In this document: in pieces, positions 25,411-37,799 of the stretch
Layout: every line of letters starts with the position of its first letter
How positions within the stretch are numbered: the stretch's first letter is position 1
Assembly: GCF_030253575.1 (NCBI RefSeq)
Contig: NC_080557.1
Coordinates: 39,663,001-39,727,000 of the forward strand
Direction: 5' to 3'
Length of the DNA: 64,000 nt
From: Rhododendron vialii
Taxonomy: Eukaryota; Streptophyta; Magnoliopsida; Ericales; Ericaceae
Made by a program: the position numbers and the translations under genes
The notes under the pieces: model-generated
What the model saw: only the letters and a program-made list of their open reading frames with translations
What the model was told of the DNA's origin: nothing
Databases searched by the model: none

Positions 25411-27139
25411 CATACTTCAATTAATTTTTTTTCGGTCTAATTAAAAACATACCATTCACGTTGGGACTAACTATGATGAGAGCTTAAATGTTGGCATTTA
25501 AGCTCCCCAATTTACAATTGTTAAGTCCATAATCATACTACTTTGTATATTGAGATGCACTTCATTTACATTTCAGGAGTTGGAGGCAGAATAAGATAGA
25601 GTTGGAGCTAAAATGGAAGAGTTAAGAGATGTGGATGAAAGTGAGGAGCAGGGGAGCAAGGCATGAGGCAAACAGCCCCGAAAGACTCGCATCCAACCAA
25701 TTGCATCTCAAATCTGACTGGACAAGCCAAAAGCATCAGTTTCGGCACTTTATTTTTAGCCATGCATCTAGTCCATCCAACCGGACGAGCCGCCTTCCCA
25801 ACTGGACGAGATCAGCCGACTTCAGCATTTTTCTTTGACCTTTTTATGTTTTGAAGAGCCAACTTCGGGAGGGACTCTATATAAAGCTTTTTGGGGCTAA
25901 CTTAAAAGAGAACATTTGCCAGGGAACTCACTTGGTAATTACTTAAAAAGTGAAGCAAGAAGAAAGAAGGTACTTGTCACGCCCTCAATTTTCAACATAA
26001 ATAACAATACCATTTTGATTACAAATCCTCACAATAGTACATAAGATACCCCAAATTACAATACAGTTCCCGAATACCACAAATCTGTCAAATTGATGCA
26101 GTAATCCAAAAATAGAGAAAAATAGTACAATACAGTTTGATTTACGAAAGCAGACATGTACTTCAGAAATTAACTTTATCCTTTGATGTCTACACGCACT
26201 CCATACTCTCCATGACTGTGCTCCTGTGGTGTACCTGAAAATGATAGGTTAAGCTACACTAGTCCAGTAGAGAAATCTATACTTAAGCTATGCGAAAATG
26301 CGAGAGAACATGCACCAAGAGTGAGTGAAGTTCAATAAGCGAACACAAGAAAGCAAGGTTTACCACAACAAACAAGCGGGCCACAACCATAGGGTTCTAG
26401 GCGTCTTATAGATATTCCTAACTGTTCACAAATCAAACTCGCAACATTAATAAATTCGTATCTGTATACCTCAATCAATAATCAATCCTCAATCATCTCA
26501 TTGTCTCTCGTATGATACCACAGTCTTTCTCACTTCCACCTCATTCATCATCAAACCCCTTCGCCATGAAACTTTCCCTTTTGATTTCAAAAAAAATGAT
26601 TAAAAGCCAATCTTTCATCATTCTTCCAATAATCACACATTATTTAACATTTCATCATTTACGGTCTTCGCATGTATCACTCGTAGTCCGGTCATATCAC
26701 CAAGTAGTGATACTCGTTCATTTGGATGGTCCGGTCATATCACCGATTGGTCATGGTGATACCCGTTCATTTGCATTGTCCACAATATCAAACAATCATT
26801 CATTGTCCCATTTTCGTTACAAACAAAGTACCATATCGTACATCGACAAATACACAAGTCTACGCCATACCTCTGGATATGTTCCCGCATCCCACACAAC
26901 GCATTAACCACAAATAGCCTCTACTAAACCCAGTCTGCTAGTTCCTACGCTTAAATCCCATAGAACGAATACTCATAAATTTAGAGAAATCAATGAGACG
27001 AATCGCGAGGATACAAAACGACAAGCCGAAAATGAAACAATCATCTAGTTCACCATCGCATTCAAAGTGTCCCGTGTTTCATAGTTAATAAGTCTTTTGT
27101 TCCAAGTGCACATTCCGGGTATTTGGGACCCCGTTCATC

Positions 27140-27310
27140 CCCTGCTGGTCATCACACCAATAGGCGGACCCGTTCATTCACTACCGGTCATCGCATCAAT
27201 AGGTGGACCCGTTCATTCACTACCGGTCATCGCACCAAGAGGTGGACCCGTTCATTTACTACCGGTCATCGCACCAATAGGTGGACCCGTTCATTCCGGG
27301 TATTTAGGAC
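27140..27310. repeat. 39-bp tandem repeat inside the solo LTR
   Basis: Four copies of a unit containing accggtcatcgcaccaatag followed by gtggacccgttcattcact. Further diverged copies lie at the edges, and a related pair at 26690-26770 shares ggtcatatcaccgattggtc. The spacing has no separate conserved spacers, so this is a simple tandem array. Confidence 0.85.
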
Positions 27311-27644
27311 CTCGTTCATCCCCTGCCGGTCACCACGCCAATTGACGGGCCCGTTCAAGTTTCCTTCAGCCATTTCATTACTCATGTCATCGATTCTTAT
27401 TACATCACCATGTCACAGAGTTCACAACTTGCATTCGATGTTCGTGTGCTCCATTTCAATCATATTCCTCACATAGTGTCTTAAGTTCTCGGTTTGACAT
27501 TTGGCAATCGTATATATTAAGCTATCGTCATACTTCCCGTTAAATATAAATTAACGTCCTTGAACTCATAAAGATACATAACATCACTCATGGAAACGAA
27601 CCACGACATTAGAATGTGAAGACAAGAGTTTTTACAAAAATCTG

Positions 27645-27811
27645 CAGTGGCTACGGGTAGTACCAAAAACGGACTATGGGTAGCAAGACAAATGTTCAGT
27701 TTCTGATCAGTGGCTACGGGTAGTACCAAAAACGGACTATGGGTAGCAGGACAAATGTTCAGTTTCTGATCAGTGGCTACGGGTAGTACCAAAAACGGAC
27801 TACGGGTAGCA
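27645..27811. repeat. 63-bp tandem repeat inside the solo LTR
   Basis: Units start at 27645, 27708 and 27771 with cagtggctacgggtagtacc; the third is partial (2.6 copies). Within each unit the motif ctacgggtag / ctatgggtag recurs. Confidence 0.9.
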
Positions 27812-28205
27812 TCTGGAAATTTCAGCGCGATACACAGATTTCAAGGGCCAACAATACACTTCAAAACAACAATCAGACACGAGACTTAGGTACAAATTCA
27901 ACTCATCAACGCATAGAACAAGTAAGAAATCCCTACCTCATGTCAAGGATCGAAACCCATGCGATTTGAGCAAGCCCTAGCTCTCCAAACTCGACTTTGA
28001 GAGCAATACACCTCCACCGAGCGCTAGCCAACGATGTACGAGCTCCATTTACGTGCGTAGATGATGGATTGGAGGTTGATTGTCTTAGGTTTTGAGTTTT
28101 GGGTGGAGTTTTTGAGTTATGGAGTGAGAGAGGGAGAGGAGCCGAGAGAGGGAGGGAGATCGGGAGATGAGAGAGAGAATGGGTTCGGGATTTTTAATCC
28201 CCTAC

Positions 28206-28259
28206 ACCCCCCCCAACCCCCCCCCCACCCCCGCCCCCCCCCCCCCCCCCCCCGCCCCC
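28206..28259. repeat. C-rich homopolymer tract
   Basis: About 54 bases, almost all C with a few A and G, near the end of the solo LTR. This kind of tract is prone to sequencing and assembly length error, and the opposite G-rich strand could form quadruplex structure. Confidence 0.9.
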
Positions 28260-28430
28260 ACATATATATACTAGGACACACACACAAATCACACTTGCAC
28301 TCCCTCCACTTTCAATCCTTATCGCTTAAGCCCCAATTCAAAAAAATCCAACAAATTTCACATTTAGTCAAGATTTTTAACATTATAAATCCTTTAAAAG
28401 ATTTTCAAAAATACGGGCCTCTACAGTACT

Positions 28431-29223
28431 TAAAAGGTGAAGCAAGAAGAAAGAAGGGGAAAAGAGAAGAAAAGGAAGAAATTCAAGGGAGCATGCCTTT
28501 AATCAAAAGAAATTGAAGTCTCTCCCATCCATGGCCGGCTAAACTTCATTTCTAGGGTTAGATGAAAGTTTCCTTTCAAGTAGCTTGAGTTTTGTATGTG
28601 TCTTAAGACTATTCCTTTCAAATCATGGAGGGTCATGAAATAATTAGCGTTATGCATTAGGAGGGTTGTTTTGTTGATCATGGCTTTGGTGGAATAAATA
28701 GATTTGGCGATCTAGATTTAGAGGATTTGTCAGAGAAACACCTCATAATGTAAGCATCGAGACGACTCTGTTTGAAGTCATAGTTAGTTGAATTCAAAAT
28801 TTCATATTGTTTTGTGCCCATGTGTTGCTGAGGATTTTGGAACCGTATAAGCAATTAGACTATATGTTAAGACTGAATTGTTTTCTTATATGGCTTTCAG
28901 CATTTTGTAGTTTGACTACTACAAGAAAACTAAAACATCAATTGGCCATGTTGTAAGATGGGAAAAGGTTATTGGGTTTCATAGAATACGATTTCTTTCC
29001 ATTAAATTGCAATATGATGATAGAGAGTTGGCACTTTCATAGGATTTTAGTAGGTACTTTCATAAAATTTTAGTGTTTCGTTAATTAGAGGAGACTTGGT
29101 GGGAATTATTTTATATTTTTTGAACCTAGAGCTAAAATGCCCATTCCAAAACCCTGTCAATATATGGTTGCATACTCTATCAGATCCAAACTATACACTC
29201 CATACCAAAAGTCACCTACAAAC
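28431..29223. other. intergenic DNA, no gene recognised
   Basis: AT-rich sequence between the solo LTR and a hAT-like remnant. Only short frames without recognisable domains are seen. Confidence 0.5.
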
Positions 29224-30187
29224 AGTGGCGGCTCCAGAAATTTGTAATAGGGTATTCAGAAATTACCTTAACTCTAGTAGCTAATCTCTTAACCAATAAT
29301 ATAAGTACAAAATGTCATATACTAGTATAAATAGTGCAGTCAAAAAAATAACCTTTATTCTAAAAAAAATGAACTACGAGGCAAAATGATAACTTAAAAA
29401 TATATACTTGTTTTTTCAAAAAAAATAATTTTTTTTGAAAGTTGCGTAGTAGATATTGTTTTGAGAATGGAGGAGGATTTTTTATTTTTTATTTTACAGT
29501 TGTCCTAGATGAGATCTCATATTTTGTGCCAATGTTTAATCGGCGTATTAATCTACTGAAAAACTTTTGAAAGAAACTGTAGCGAGCATGTTAAGACTGA
29601 CCTTCTCGAAAATATGGTATTCTTTAGGATAACATGATGAGATTTAATTTTCTATCATAGTCTGAAATTTGAAGGAATATTATTCAAGTTAACGGGGTTT
29701 GCAATGGAGTTGAATTTTTTCAAAGCTTTGTCCGTAAATTCTATTAGCTAATAAGACAAAAACAAATAAAGTAGTTATAATTGTCGCGAAGGCGGAATTA
29801 ACACATTTAGACCATAGACAATAAAGGTGGAGAGATAACGCAGAGCATAATCCTTACACCAATAGATTCTTCTTTTTTCTCTTTCTTTTTCAATTTCTTT
29901 ATTATGATTATGGATTTTATTTGAAGTAATTAATATGTTTAATTTTCAAATATGAATTACGTGGATTGATGGGCCGTAATTGGGTTATGATTGATTTTTT
30001 AACTGGTTTTAGGTTGAGTATTCAATTATTTTTGAGTCAAGTATTCAAAACTAGGTGTTCATTGATATTTAAATTGAGTGTTCAAAAAAAGATTAACTCA
30101 TAATTTTTACATATATTCTAAGCAAAAAAAATTTGTTTGGGTGTTCAGCTGACCATGGAAGGCTCTATGTAGAGCTGCCTCTGCCTG
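29224..30187. mobile_element. possible degenerate hAT-like non-autonomous element
   Basis: The left edge CAGTGGCGGCTCCAG and the reverse complement of the right edge (CAGGCAGAGGCAGCTC) share the CAGnGGCGGCTC pattern often seen at hAT ends in plants. The interior is AT-rich with recurrent gtgttca / ttgagt motifs near 30010-30080. There is no open transposase and no clean 8-bp duplication, so both limits and class are uncertain. Confidence 0.35.
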
Positions 30188-30291
30188 CAAAATAAAAATA
30201 CCAAAAGTTAGTCAAGTGCTTCCCTTGTGACAAAAGTGAGAAATGGTAAGTACTTATATTGCCTTATTTTCCATCTAAATGATGCAAAATA

Positions 30292-30717
30292 GGACATTCT
30301 AAAAATCAAAGCTTCATGAAGTTAGCCCCACACTACTGATACTATGACGAGATTCAAACGAGGTGCTGGTATCCTTTCACATAGGAATATTTTCAACTTG
30401 GAAATCCGCATTGTACGAATAGGAGATGAATTCAGTCACAGAGATTTCAGATACAAACTTCTCCAATTATTGGCTGCCTAGTTGCATTAAACTATCTTAA
30501 CCATGTTAGAAAACGCGACAACGCATCAGAACGGGACAACACATCAGGATGTGTACTCACAACCTTCCCAATGGACCAAAATAGGACGTTCTAAATTAAA
30601 GCTTCGTAAAGTTAGCCCCACACTACTTATACTATGACAGGATTCTAATGAGGCGCGCTGGGTATCCTCTCACATAGGAATATTTTCAACTTGGAAATGT
30701 GCATTGTACGAATAGGG
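30292..30717. repeat. direct repeat of about 138 bp, two copies
   Basis: Copy 1 at about 30292-30430 and copy 2 at about 30584-30717 share gttagccccacactact, then ataggaatattttcaacttg, then cattgtacgaatagg. They differ at roughly one base in ten, with small indels. About 150 bp lies between them. No protein is encoded. Confidence 0.8.
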
Positions 30718-31476
30718 ACAGATGTGGCTTGGTTGGGGGTGAAACTTGTGGCTCAATACGTGGTGAGGGATTTGAAGAGGGAGAGATCTGGTGGGACGGT
30801 GGAGTTCGACATTTGAATGAAGGCGAGGATAAGGCTTAAGGTGGTAGCGTGGAAATCGGGGCACCGGACATTTTGACACCATTGAAGAAATACAATAAGA
30901 ATGGCGAAAATGAGAGATGGATGTTCATGGCCAACTTCAAAGAGAAATTTATGATCTAGCACTAGTTGTCTGAGAATAATTACAAGAACAACGAATTTAT
31001 CATTCGGAAAAATAGCAGATACTGTCATAATTCAGTGATATTTTCAAAGCAAATGAAACCATGACCACAGAGCACACAGTAAGAAGACAAACCGACTCAA
31101 ACGTATCTCTTAACGACCAATCCACTCAACTATTCTCATAGTAACCGCAAGCTTAATGCTCAATTCCTGAAATAAAATCAAGTACCAAACCAAACTTTCG
31201 TTTCAAGTAAATGAATGTATGACTACAACTCACACAATAGAAGACAAGTTAAGCCAAAAACACATGCCTGAAGTGCAATCCACACAGATAAATGTAAAAC
31301 CAAGAAGCGATCCATTTAAACAGTAACCACAACCAGCACTCACAAGTCACAACTAATTCCTTAGTTAATAAAAAGGGAAAATAAGCACATACAACAACCA
31401 CATCTGCCATTGTTCGCCCGCCTTCGGCTCCTGATCATTTGGCTCATCCGCAGTGACGGCAACCTGATTGGGGTAG

Positions 31477-32768
31477 TGATAGGCGCGTAAATGTTCACAT
31501 AAGTGCCCCTTAATTTATCCTCGCTAAGTCCATTTATATTATTACTTGGTGCTTAATACTTGATTTTTGTGTTTTAGGTACTCAGAGGTTTTAACATTCT
31601 AATGGACCTTATGAATACTCCAACTGTGCACGTAAATCTTGGAGCACGTAATCTTGGAAGTGAATTGGATGTAGAGGAATACATGAATCATTTGTACAGA
31701 TTCATGTTTGGTGGGCCCAAACACTTCGTACTTTGATTTATAATTGGACCAAGTAAAAGAATTGGCCCATGCCAATTCTCGGCAGTGGCATGGCCCACGA
31801 AGTTTGGAAAATAGGGTTTTTCGGAAGTCGGCTACAGCAACATACATAATAAAAAGAGAACAGTGGGCGAGGGAGAGAGGAGTTCGGAAGAAAAAAGAGA
31901 GAACAGAGGGCTGCGCATGTGGCGGACGGATGAATTCGGGAAGAAATTAAGAACGCAGTCACCACGCATAACGGCTGGCAACAGAAGGCTGAGGATTGGT
32001 TCATATACTAAACTGAAACCTTGCTTCTCTCGTATGGAGTTTTATTGTTTCGTGATCATTTATATTTACTCCATGTCCGGCTAAATCTCTTTCCTAGGGG
32101 TAGATGAAATACGATCTCCGAGTAATATAGTTTATGTTTTGTTTGGGGTTTTTTCTATTCGAACAATGGTTGTATGAATTAAAGATTATATTTCATTGGT
32201 AATTCTTTCCATTCAATCTATTGTGTTTGTTTTTCTGGAATTCAAGCACTTCATACAACGGTTTTATTAGTTCGTAATAATTGGGTAAGATGGACTATGC
32301 TCCGTAAGACGCGTCGTGCTATTAGACTATCCGTGCCATAGAGACGGGTCGTACTAGTAAGACGGTTCATGCTAGGTGGCGATATCCCATGCTATTCGGT
32401 GATTTACGATTATCTTTAGGTAACACCCTGTGGGCCCGCGAACCCTAAGGTGTCCGGTTTGATTCAAATAGTTAGCCCTAAACATTAGTATAAACTATAT
32501 TGCGAGGGATCGGGTGGATTCGAAACCCTAGGTCTTTTCTCTCATAAACTCGCTTTACTTTTAATTGCTTTACGTTAATTAGTTTGCATAATTTTAGAAA
32601 TCAAACAATTAAATCTCTTTCGGAATTAATCTAGAAATTAATTGGAACAGTTGCAACTTAGCCTTCGTAATCTCTGAGGACGATACTCGGAGTACTTACC
32701 TCTATCTTTTAGGTAGTAGTAATTATTCTATTTTATTAATTATTTTTGATACGGAAACGAAGCGATCA
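31477..32768 (+). mobile_element. solo LTR, 1292 bp
   Basis: Starts TGATAGGCGCGTAAATG and ends GAAGCGATCA (TG..CA), flanked by the 5-bp duplication GGTAG (31472-31476 and 32769-32773). The interior near 32670-32710 has the gaggacgatactcggagtac block that recurs near the ends of this kind of plant LTR. No internal coding region follows. Confidence 0.75.
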
Positions 32769-33466
32769 GGTAGTGAAACATTGGATTAAGGCAAGGGCGG
32801 AAGTACTTGAGGTCTAAGGTGGGCTATAGCCTAGGCCACTTTGAGAAAGAAAAAAAAAACTACTGGAGTATATGTACAAGTTTTGTTCAATTCAATTTTT
32901 TTTTTAGCCCAACCCATTTCACCAACCTATTTTCTCTCCTTCTTTCCTACATTCTTTCTTTCTACTTTCTCTCTTGTACTCTCCCTTTTTACTATCGTCA
33001 AGGATTGGGGTTCTTGTTGATTGTTCAGAACTGAAAACCTAGTTAAATTGACTCAAGGAATTTCATGAAACTTCATGATGTTCAATCTTTTTATTCGAGT
33101 GCCACATGAAAAGCCTTGAAAAGCGACTTCAAGCTACCCGTTGGTCAAGATGTCGATCAAAATGGGTTCATTAAGCTACCATCTTCCAAATCGAGCGAAA
33201 GACTGACATCTAAGGTTTATGCTAAATCAAAAAATTGGGCTTTCATTCTTCAATCTTAGAGTCCAGCACTCTTAATGAAGTTGGAAATTATCCTGGTCTC
33301 CAACAAGGTAAACATGCTACTATTAAAATTCTTGAATCTCTCATTGATGAGGAAAACTAGAATTTCTTTAATCTCTCATCTGGTTTATTTATTTTTACGT
33401 TTGAGCAGAAATACTATTCAAGTGCGTCGAATTGCGAGGCTTCAGATCCGTAAGTATTCCCTTATT

Positions 33467-33598
33467 ATGCAAAGCGCTGGCTGGTGTGCTTAAATTTGCT
33501 CTTATATTGTTAAATGCAGAGCACTGGCCTATGTGCTTAAATTTTTACTGATTTAGTTGATGCAGTCATGCAAAATACTGGCTGGTGTGCTTAAATTT
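33467..33598. repeat. three dispersed copies of a ~31-bp motif
   Basis: The motif atgcaaagcgctggctggtg followed by tgcttaaattt occurs at 33467-33497, 33513-33543 and 33568-33598, about 50 bp apart and with a few substitutions. It lies in otherwise unremarkable AT-rich DNA. Confidence 0.75.
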
Positions 33599-34385
33599 TT
33601 GGTTCTTACAATATTATTTTTTAGGTTTAAATTATAATGTAATAACAACAAAAAATCTGAAGTATTTTTTTTGAGATTTGTTGATGTCCAAATTTTTTTA
33701 AGAGAGCGACTTTTTCATATTATGCATTTAAAGACACCACTATATTAACTCCTAAGAAATAGATATTCAATGTTCACACTGGTTATAATCTGAACATTCA
33801 CAATATGTAAGGTCAATGGTATGATGATACTAGCCATACGCGCGGTGCATGAATTGGATTACAAACTTTATTTATTAGAGATTGCATATTATTTACACTA
33901 TTTTACATATAGTTGTTAAATACCTACAATACATGATACGTACCTACGATTTATATCGTCTCATTCGGAGAACGATACGTATCCACCCTGTATCTTTTTT
34001 GTATAGAAATTACACCTATATGACCGTGTATCCTAATTCGCTACATATCGTCTGATTTTTTATTTGGACAAAGTTGGACCTTATTTCAAGAAGTGGAACC
34101 CCGAATGCATTAATCTAAGTTATTTGATCTAATTATGAAATCATTCAAACCATTTGATAGACGTTCAACCTTAATGTATGGCTCGTATAGAAGAAAGAAC
34201 CATACTTTGATTGTATTTTGTTTGACTTTTCTTTCCCTAACAAATGGTACATAAAACTTTAATGTAATAGATCCCAATTGAGAGACTTGATATTTTGCAT
34301 CTTAATTTTTTTTAAATGTAAGCATAATTTGTTGGTAGTATTAGGTGTATCTACTTTTTAATTGTCTATTAATTATGATTAACGT

Positions 34386-34813
34386 TGTTGAAGCATAAAC
34401 TAAATTTAGTATTTGACACAAGAAAGTTAAGTCCAAACAAGTTCAATTGACAAAACCCAAAGATAGAAGAAATTATTGAAGAAGATATAAATGGTATCTA
34501 GTTTTTAGAAACTCTAAAATATCTAGCTTTAGAAACTCTAGAATATCCTTGCGAAATATCTAGAATTTTTTTGTGAAAATTAGTCACATGTGTAATTCTA
34601 GAATTACCTTAAAGTTTATCGTGTATGAAAATATCTTTGTACTAGAGTTTTCCATGGAGTAGTATAAATAGGGATGAGTTCTAGCTATTTTGTATCAACC
34701 CGAAAAAAAAAAGGTTGAGTTCAAGTGTCTCATTCCTCACTCTTGTCTTTAGTATTCTCTCTTTTCCAAAAATCTTGTTCAACTGAACAATAGAAATTCC
34801 TACTCTTCCAACA
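34386..34813 (+). mobile_element. short solo LTR, 428 bp (copia-like)
   Basis: Begins TGTTGAAGCATAAAC and ends CTTCCAACA, the TGTTG..CAACA ends typical of copia LTRs. A TATA box (TATAAATA at 34663-34670) precedes a leader-like pyrimidine-rich part. Flanks are AACGT (34381-34385) and AATGT (34814-34818), a target duplication with one change. No internal domain is present. Confidence 0.65.
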
Positions 34814-34924
34814 AATGTTTTTTAAAATATGTGATACGTATCCCGATACGATCTATATAATTTAAAACATTGGTTTTGGGTTAGCTCGGGGTAGAATCAA
34901 TTCTTGGTTCTGCCCTTGGATTAA

Positions 34925-35154
34925 GGTCTTTTGGTTCATTCCTTGTGTAGCTCAAGTCGAGATGGATAGCATAGACCGTTAAAGCGTTGAATGGCAAGTT
35001 ACAGTTGGGACAGTTTTGACCGTGCCAGTTTTGTTGACAGGTCTTCTGGTTCATTCCTTGTGTAGCTCAAGTCGAGATGGATAGCATAGACCGTTAAAGC
35101 GTTGAATGGCAAGTTGAAGTTGGGACAGTTTTGACCGTGCCAGTTTTGTTGACA
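34925..35154. repeat. 115-bp tandem duplication
   Basis: Units 34925-35039 and 35040-35154 start with ggtctt(t/c)tggttcattcc and are nearly identical. The duplication falls within the 3' part of the RING-like minus-strand frame and adds an extra tail to it. Confidence 0.9.
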
Positions 35155-35313
35155 AACATGGTATACATGCTGCAGACATGGAACAAAGAAGCAGATCATG
35201 TCCCCAAGCCCATACTGATGGAGGCATATCGAACACCGGCCGCCGTCGTAGACGAGACGATCGGCGTCGGTAGCCTGCTGCATAGCTTCCAAAAGATTCT
35301 GAGCAGCCTCCAT
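34999..35313 (-). pseudogene. RING-finger-like ORF, probably decayed
   Basis: A 104-codon frame. The first 70 residues resemble a RING-H2 finger: RCSICL at 26-31, PCLQHVYHVC at 45-54, then W58 and NCP at 62-64. The spacing around the middle ligands is off and the last expected Cys after NCP is replaced (NCPNF). The C-terminal part is lengthened by the 115-bp tandem duplication. If expressed it would probably not be a working ubiquitin ligase. An intact relative elsewhere in the genome is likely. Confidence 0.45.
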
Positions 35314-35399
35314 CGCCGCATTTCCTCCGACTATCTAGGGTTTTGGTCTTGGAAAGTACATAGTATTTAATTTCCCGCCTCATTTTGTTTGATTTTATT

Positions 35400-36312
35400 T
35401 TGACGATTTTATAATGACCCACTGGTCCTACTTTTTTTTCAAACCTATAGTTACGTACTCCAAATTCCAGTCTAGTCTAGTTTTGGTGTTTTGTGTGCTC
35501 TTACTAGGCCTACAACACTGATCGGAATAGTTGACTTTTTAGAAATTGTCAATAACAACGACCACGCCAATAATCACGTTGATCATATAATGTTTCATAC
35601 AATTTCAGAATCCATTAATCCTTTTAATAAAATGTGCGCAACACATGATTGCAAACTTAATGCATTTTGAAATTATGCCAAAAGATATCCAATCAGCGTG
35701 ATTTTTGTCTTGGTCTTTGTTCTCGACGAGCTCTAGAAATTCAACAGTTTCAATTATTATTGTAGTCCCTAAAACACCCAACAAAAGGCCAAAACAAGAC
35801 GAGACTGGAGGAAAGCTTTCTCTTGATGGGATCTGAGTCCGTAATTCCCACCTGTAGACCTTATCGTCTCGTAGGCTCGTAGCATAATGTGGGGATAGAA
35901 TGGACCTTGCAACGGAAACCCACGCCAACCACCGATTTGGTGTACCGACGGTCACACGGGGGCCCACATGGATAATCTGATCCATTCAATAATTTAAAAA
36001 CAAAAATTAAGTGGGTCATGAGAAAAATTAGGTAAATCTGATATATGTAAGTGCTCGATCTAATCTTTCATTTTTTTCACAAACTCGAAAACTAAATAAA
36101 AAAATAGAAGATTGGATCTAGAACCTACACATATGGGATTGAACTGATTTTTCTTTAGCCCACTCAAATTTGTTTTAAATCATTGAATGTCTCGAATTAT
36201 CCCTGTAATGCCCAAAGTGGACCCCTCGTGGCCGTTGGTACGTATGGCCCAAATTTGGTTCTCTATATATAGAGATGTTTGCAACAAATAGAGAATGATC
36301 TCTATATAAAAA
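35400..36312. other. intergenic DNA, no gene recognised
   Basis: AT-rich with short MITE-like pieces (gtgctcgatctaatc and inverted gattggatctag at 36050-36120). No coding signal. Confidence 0.5.
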
Positions 36313-36722
36313 ACTTACATTAAGTTTAGGTACACTACCTTCAATCATTACACCATCCACTATATTTTTTGTAGAGCCCACCTCGGGCCCCAAAAAAATG
36401 CAGAAAAATGTTCATAAATTTTAAAATAATATATTATAGGGCCTTGTAAAAAATCAGCTTCAACAAATATCGATAAGTATTATTTCTTGATACGTAGGGG
36501 CGAAACTAAACAGTTGAGCAGTTTCGCCCCTACAAATCAAGAAATAATACTTACCGCTATCCGTTGGAGCTGATTTTTTACAGGGCCTTATAAAATATTA
36601 TTCTAAAATTTATGGACATTTTGCTATATTTTTTTGGGACCCAGAATAAGCCCCACAAAAGATGTAGTGGATGGTGTAGTGGATGGATGGTAGTGTATGT
36701 AGCATCTCTAAAAAACGTATGT
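36313..36722. mobile_element. foldback element, ~410 bp near-perfect inverted repeat
   Basis: Arms of about 200 bp meet around 36515. The inner part reads gtaggggcgaaact then agtttcgcccctac, and the outer arms share caagaaataatactta, agggcctt and accatccac in opposite orientation. The transcript could form a long hairpin, a possible small-RNA source. No protein is encoded. Confidence 0.75.
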
Positions 36723-37476
36723 ATATCATAAATTATATTGTTCCGATGTATATAAATTTGGAATTGTTCAACACGTATTGACAATATCTACAAAATGAGA
36801 CCACTATTGAATATATTTTGTCAACATTTGAAAAAAAAAATAGTATTTAGTATTTGGAGGGAAACATGAGTTTGAAAAATAAATGTGGATTTTTGAAATA
36901 TAGAGATCGGAATGGAGATTTGTGGTTGAAATGTATATGAATAGTAATATTTTCTAAATTCAATTTTTGAATAAAATATAGTTTTTTGAGTCTCTAAGAT
37001 GAAAAAATGTAGAGTCATGGGTTGGAGATGCTCTAAAAATTCGCCACACCCGTGGAGGTGTCCTCCTTGCATTTAACGTTGTATTCTCGCTGTAGTCTGT
37101 CCAAAAAGTGAATATAATTAACTGAAAAAAGCAATAATACAGTATATGTCAAATGCCTAATTACTGGAGTATAATTTTTATGGTTACCGAACCGATCTCA
37201 ACATCTACAATCGTAACCGTGCCTGCACCGTGAACCTTTTGTTCCTTCACACAGTTATTTCACACAAGTTTTTGGTTGAAAAAAAAAGAAACCAAATTAA
37301 ATTTGTGCGTCGCGCTTAATTTTGATTTGACCCAAGTAGAAGAAGTAAACCACCTTAACTCAATGCCATGATGCCGGAAATATGTCAACCGGAATTTAAT
37401 ATGGAAACGTTGTTCTGCACAATATACGAACTTCTTCCGTCTCAATTTTAATTTAAACAATTCTTCTTCCACTACA

Positions 37477-37605
37477 TCATTCACACACTTATTTACACAT
37501 CCACACTCACAATAAGGGTGGAGCCTACACATACTACACATTCAATATGTGTGGAGCCACCCTTATTGTGAGTGTAAGAGTGTAAATGGGTGTATGAATG
37601 AATGT
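37477..37605. mobile_element. small foldback MITE, ~130 bp
   Basis: Left arm cattcacacacttatttaca ... ctcacaataagggtggagcc; the right arm is its reverse complement with a few changes (ggagccacccttattgtgag ... gggtgtatgaatg). The loop is about 20 bases. Confidence 0.75.
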
Positions 37606-37799
37606 GATCGTAGAATTATTATACTCCGTAATTCAAACAATACTCAACAAATATCATCACACCATACACCAGCACCCAAAAAAATGGAAAAAATACAATT
37701 TAATACAAGTACGTACCTACCATTAATAAAACACACTGCAAGGATTCACGAACCCAGCCTCGGGAGGCCAGTGAAATTTACACTATCGAAATAGGCCTA

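Larger units (their letters stand above)
25975..28425 (-). mobile_element. solo LTR, 2451 bp, minus orientation
   Basis: On the minus strand it starts TGTAGAGGCCCG and ends GAGGGCGTGACA. The 5-bp duplication GTACT flanks it (25970-25974 and 28426-28430). No internal retrotransposon region is present. It contains two tandem arrays and a C-rich tract, listed separately. The host sequence on both sides also shares about 30 bp (acttaaaa-gtgaagcaagaagaaagaagg), so the element landed in a short tandem duplication. Confidence 0.8.

Noticed and set aside
25629..25854. Two overlapping plus frames between the two solo LTRs
   Set aside because: No recognisable domain. They lie in a short unit between LTR insertions and look like decayed repeat DNA.
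27097..27476. Open frames with repeated HRTNRWTRSFTTG-type peptides
   Set aside because: Produced by a 39-bp tandem repeat (multiple of three) inside a solo LTR.
28061..28516. A 151-codon Pro-rich frame
   Set aside because: Its middle is the poly-C tract and it crosses the LTR end and target duplication.
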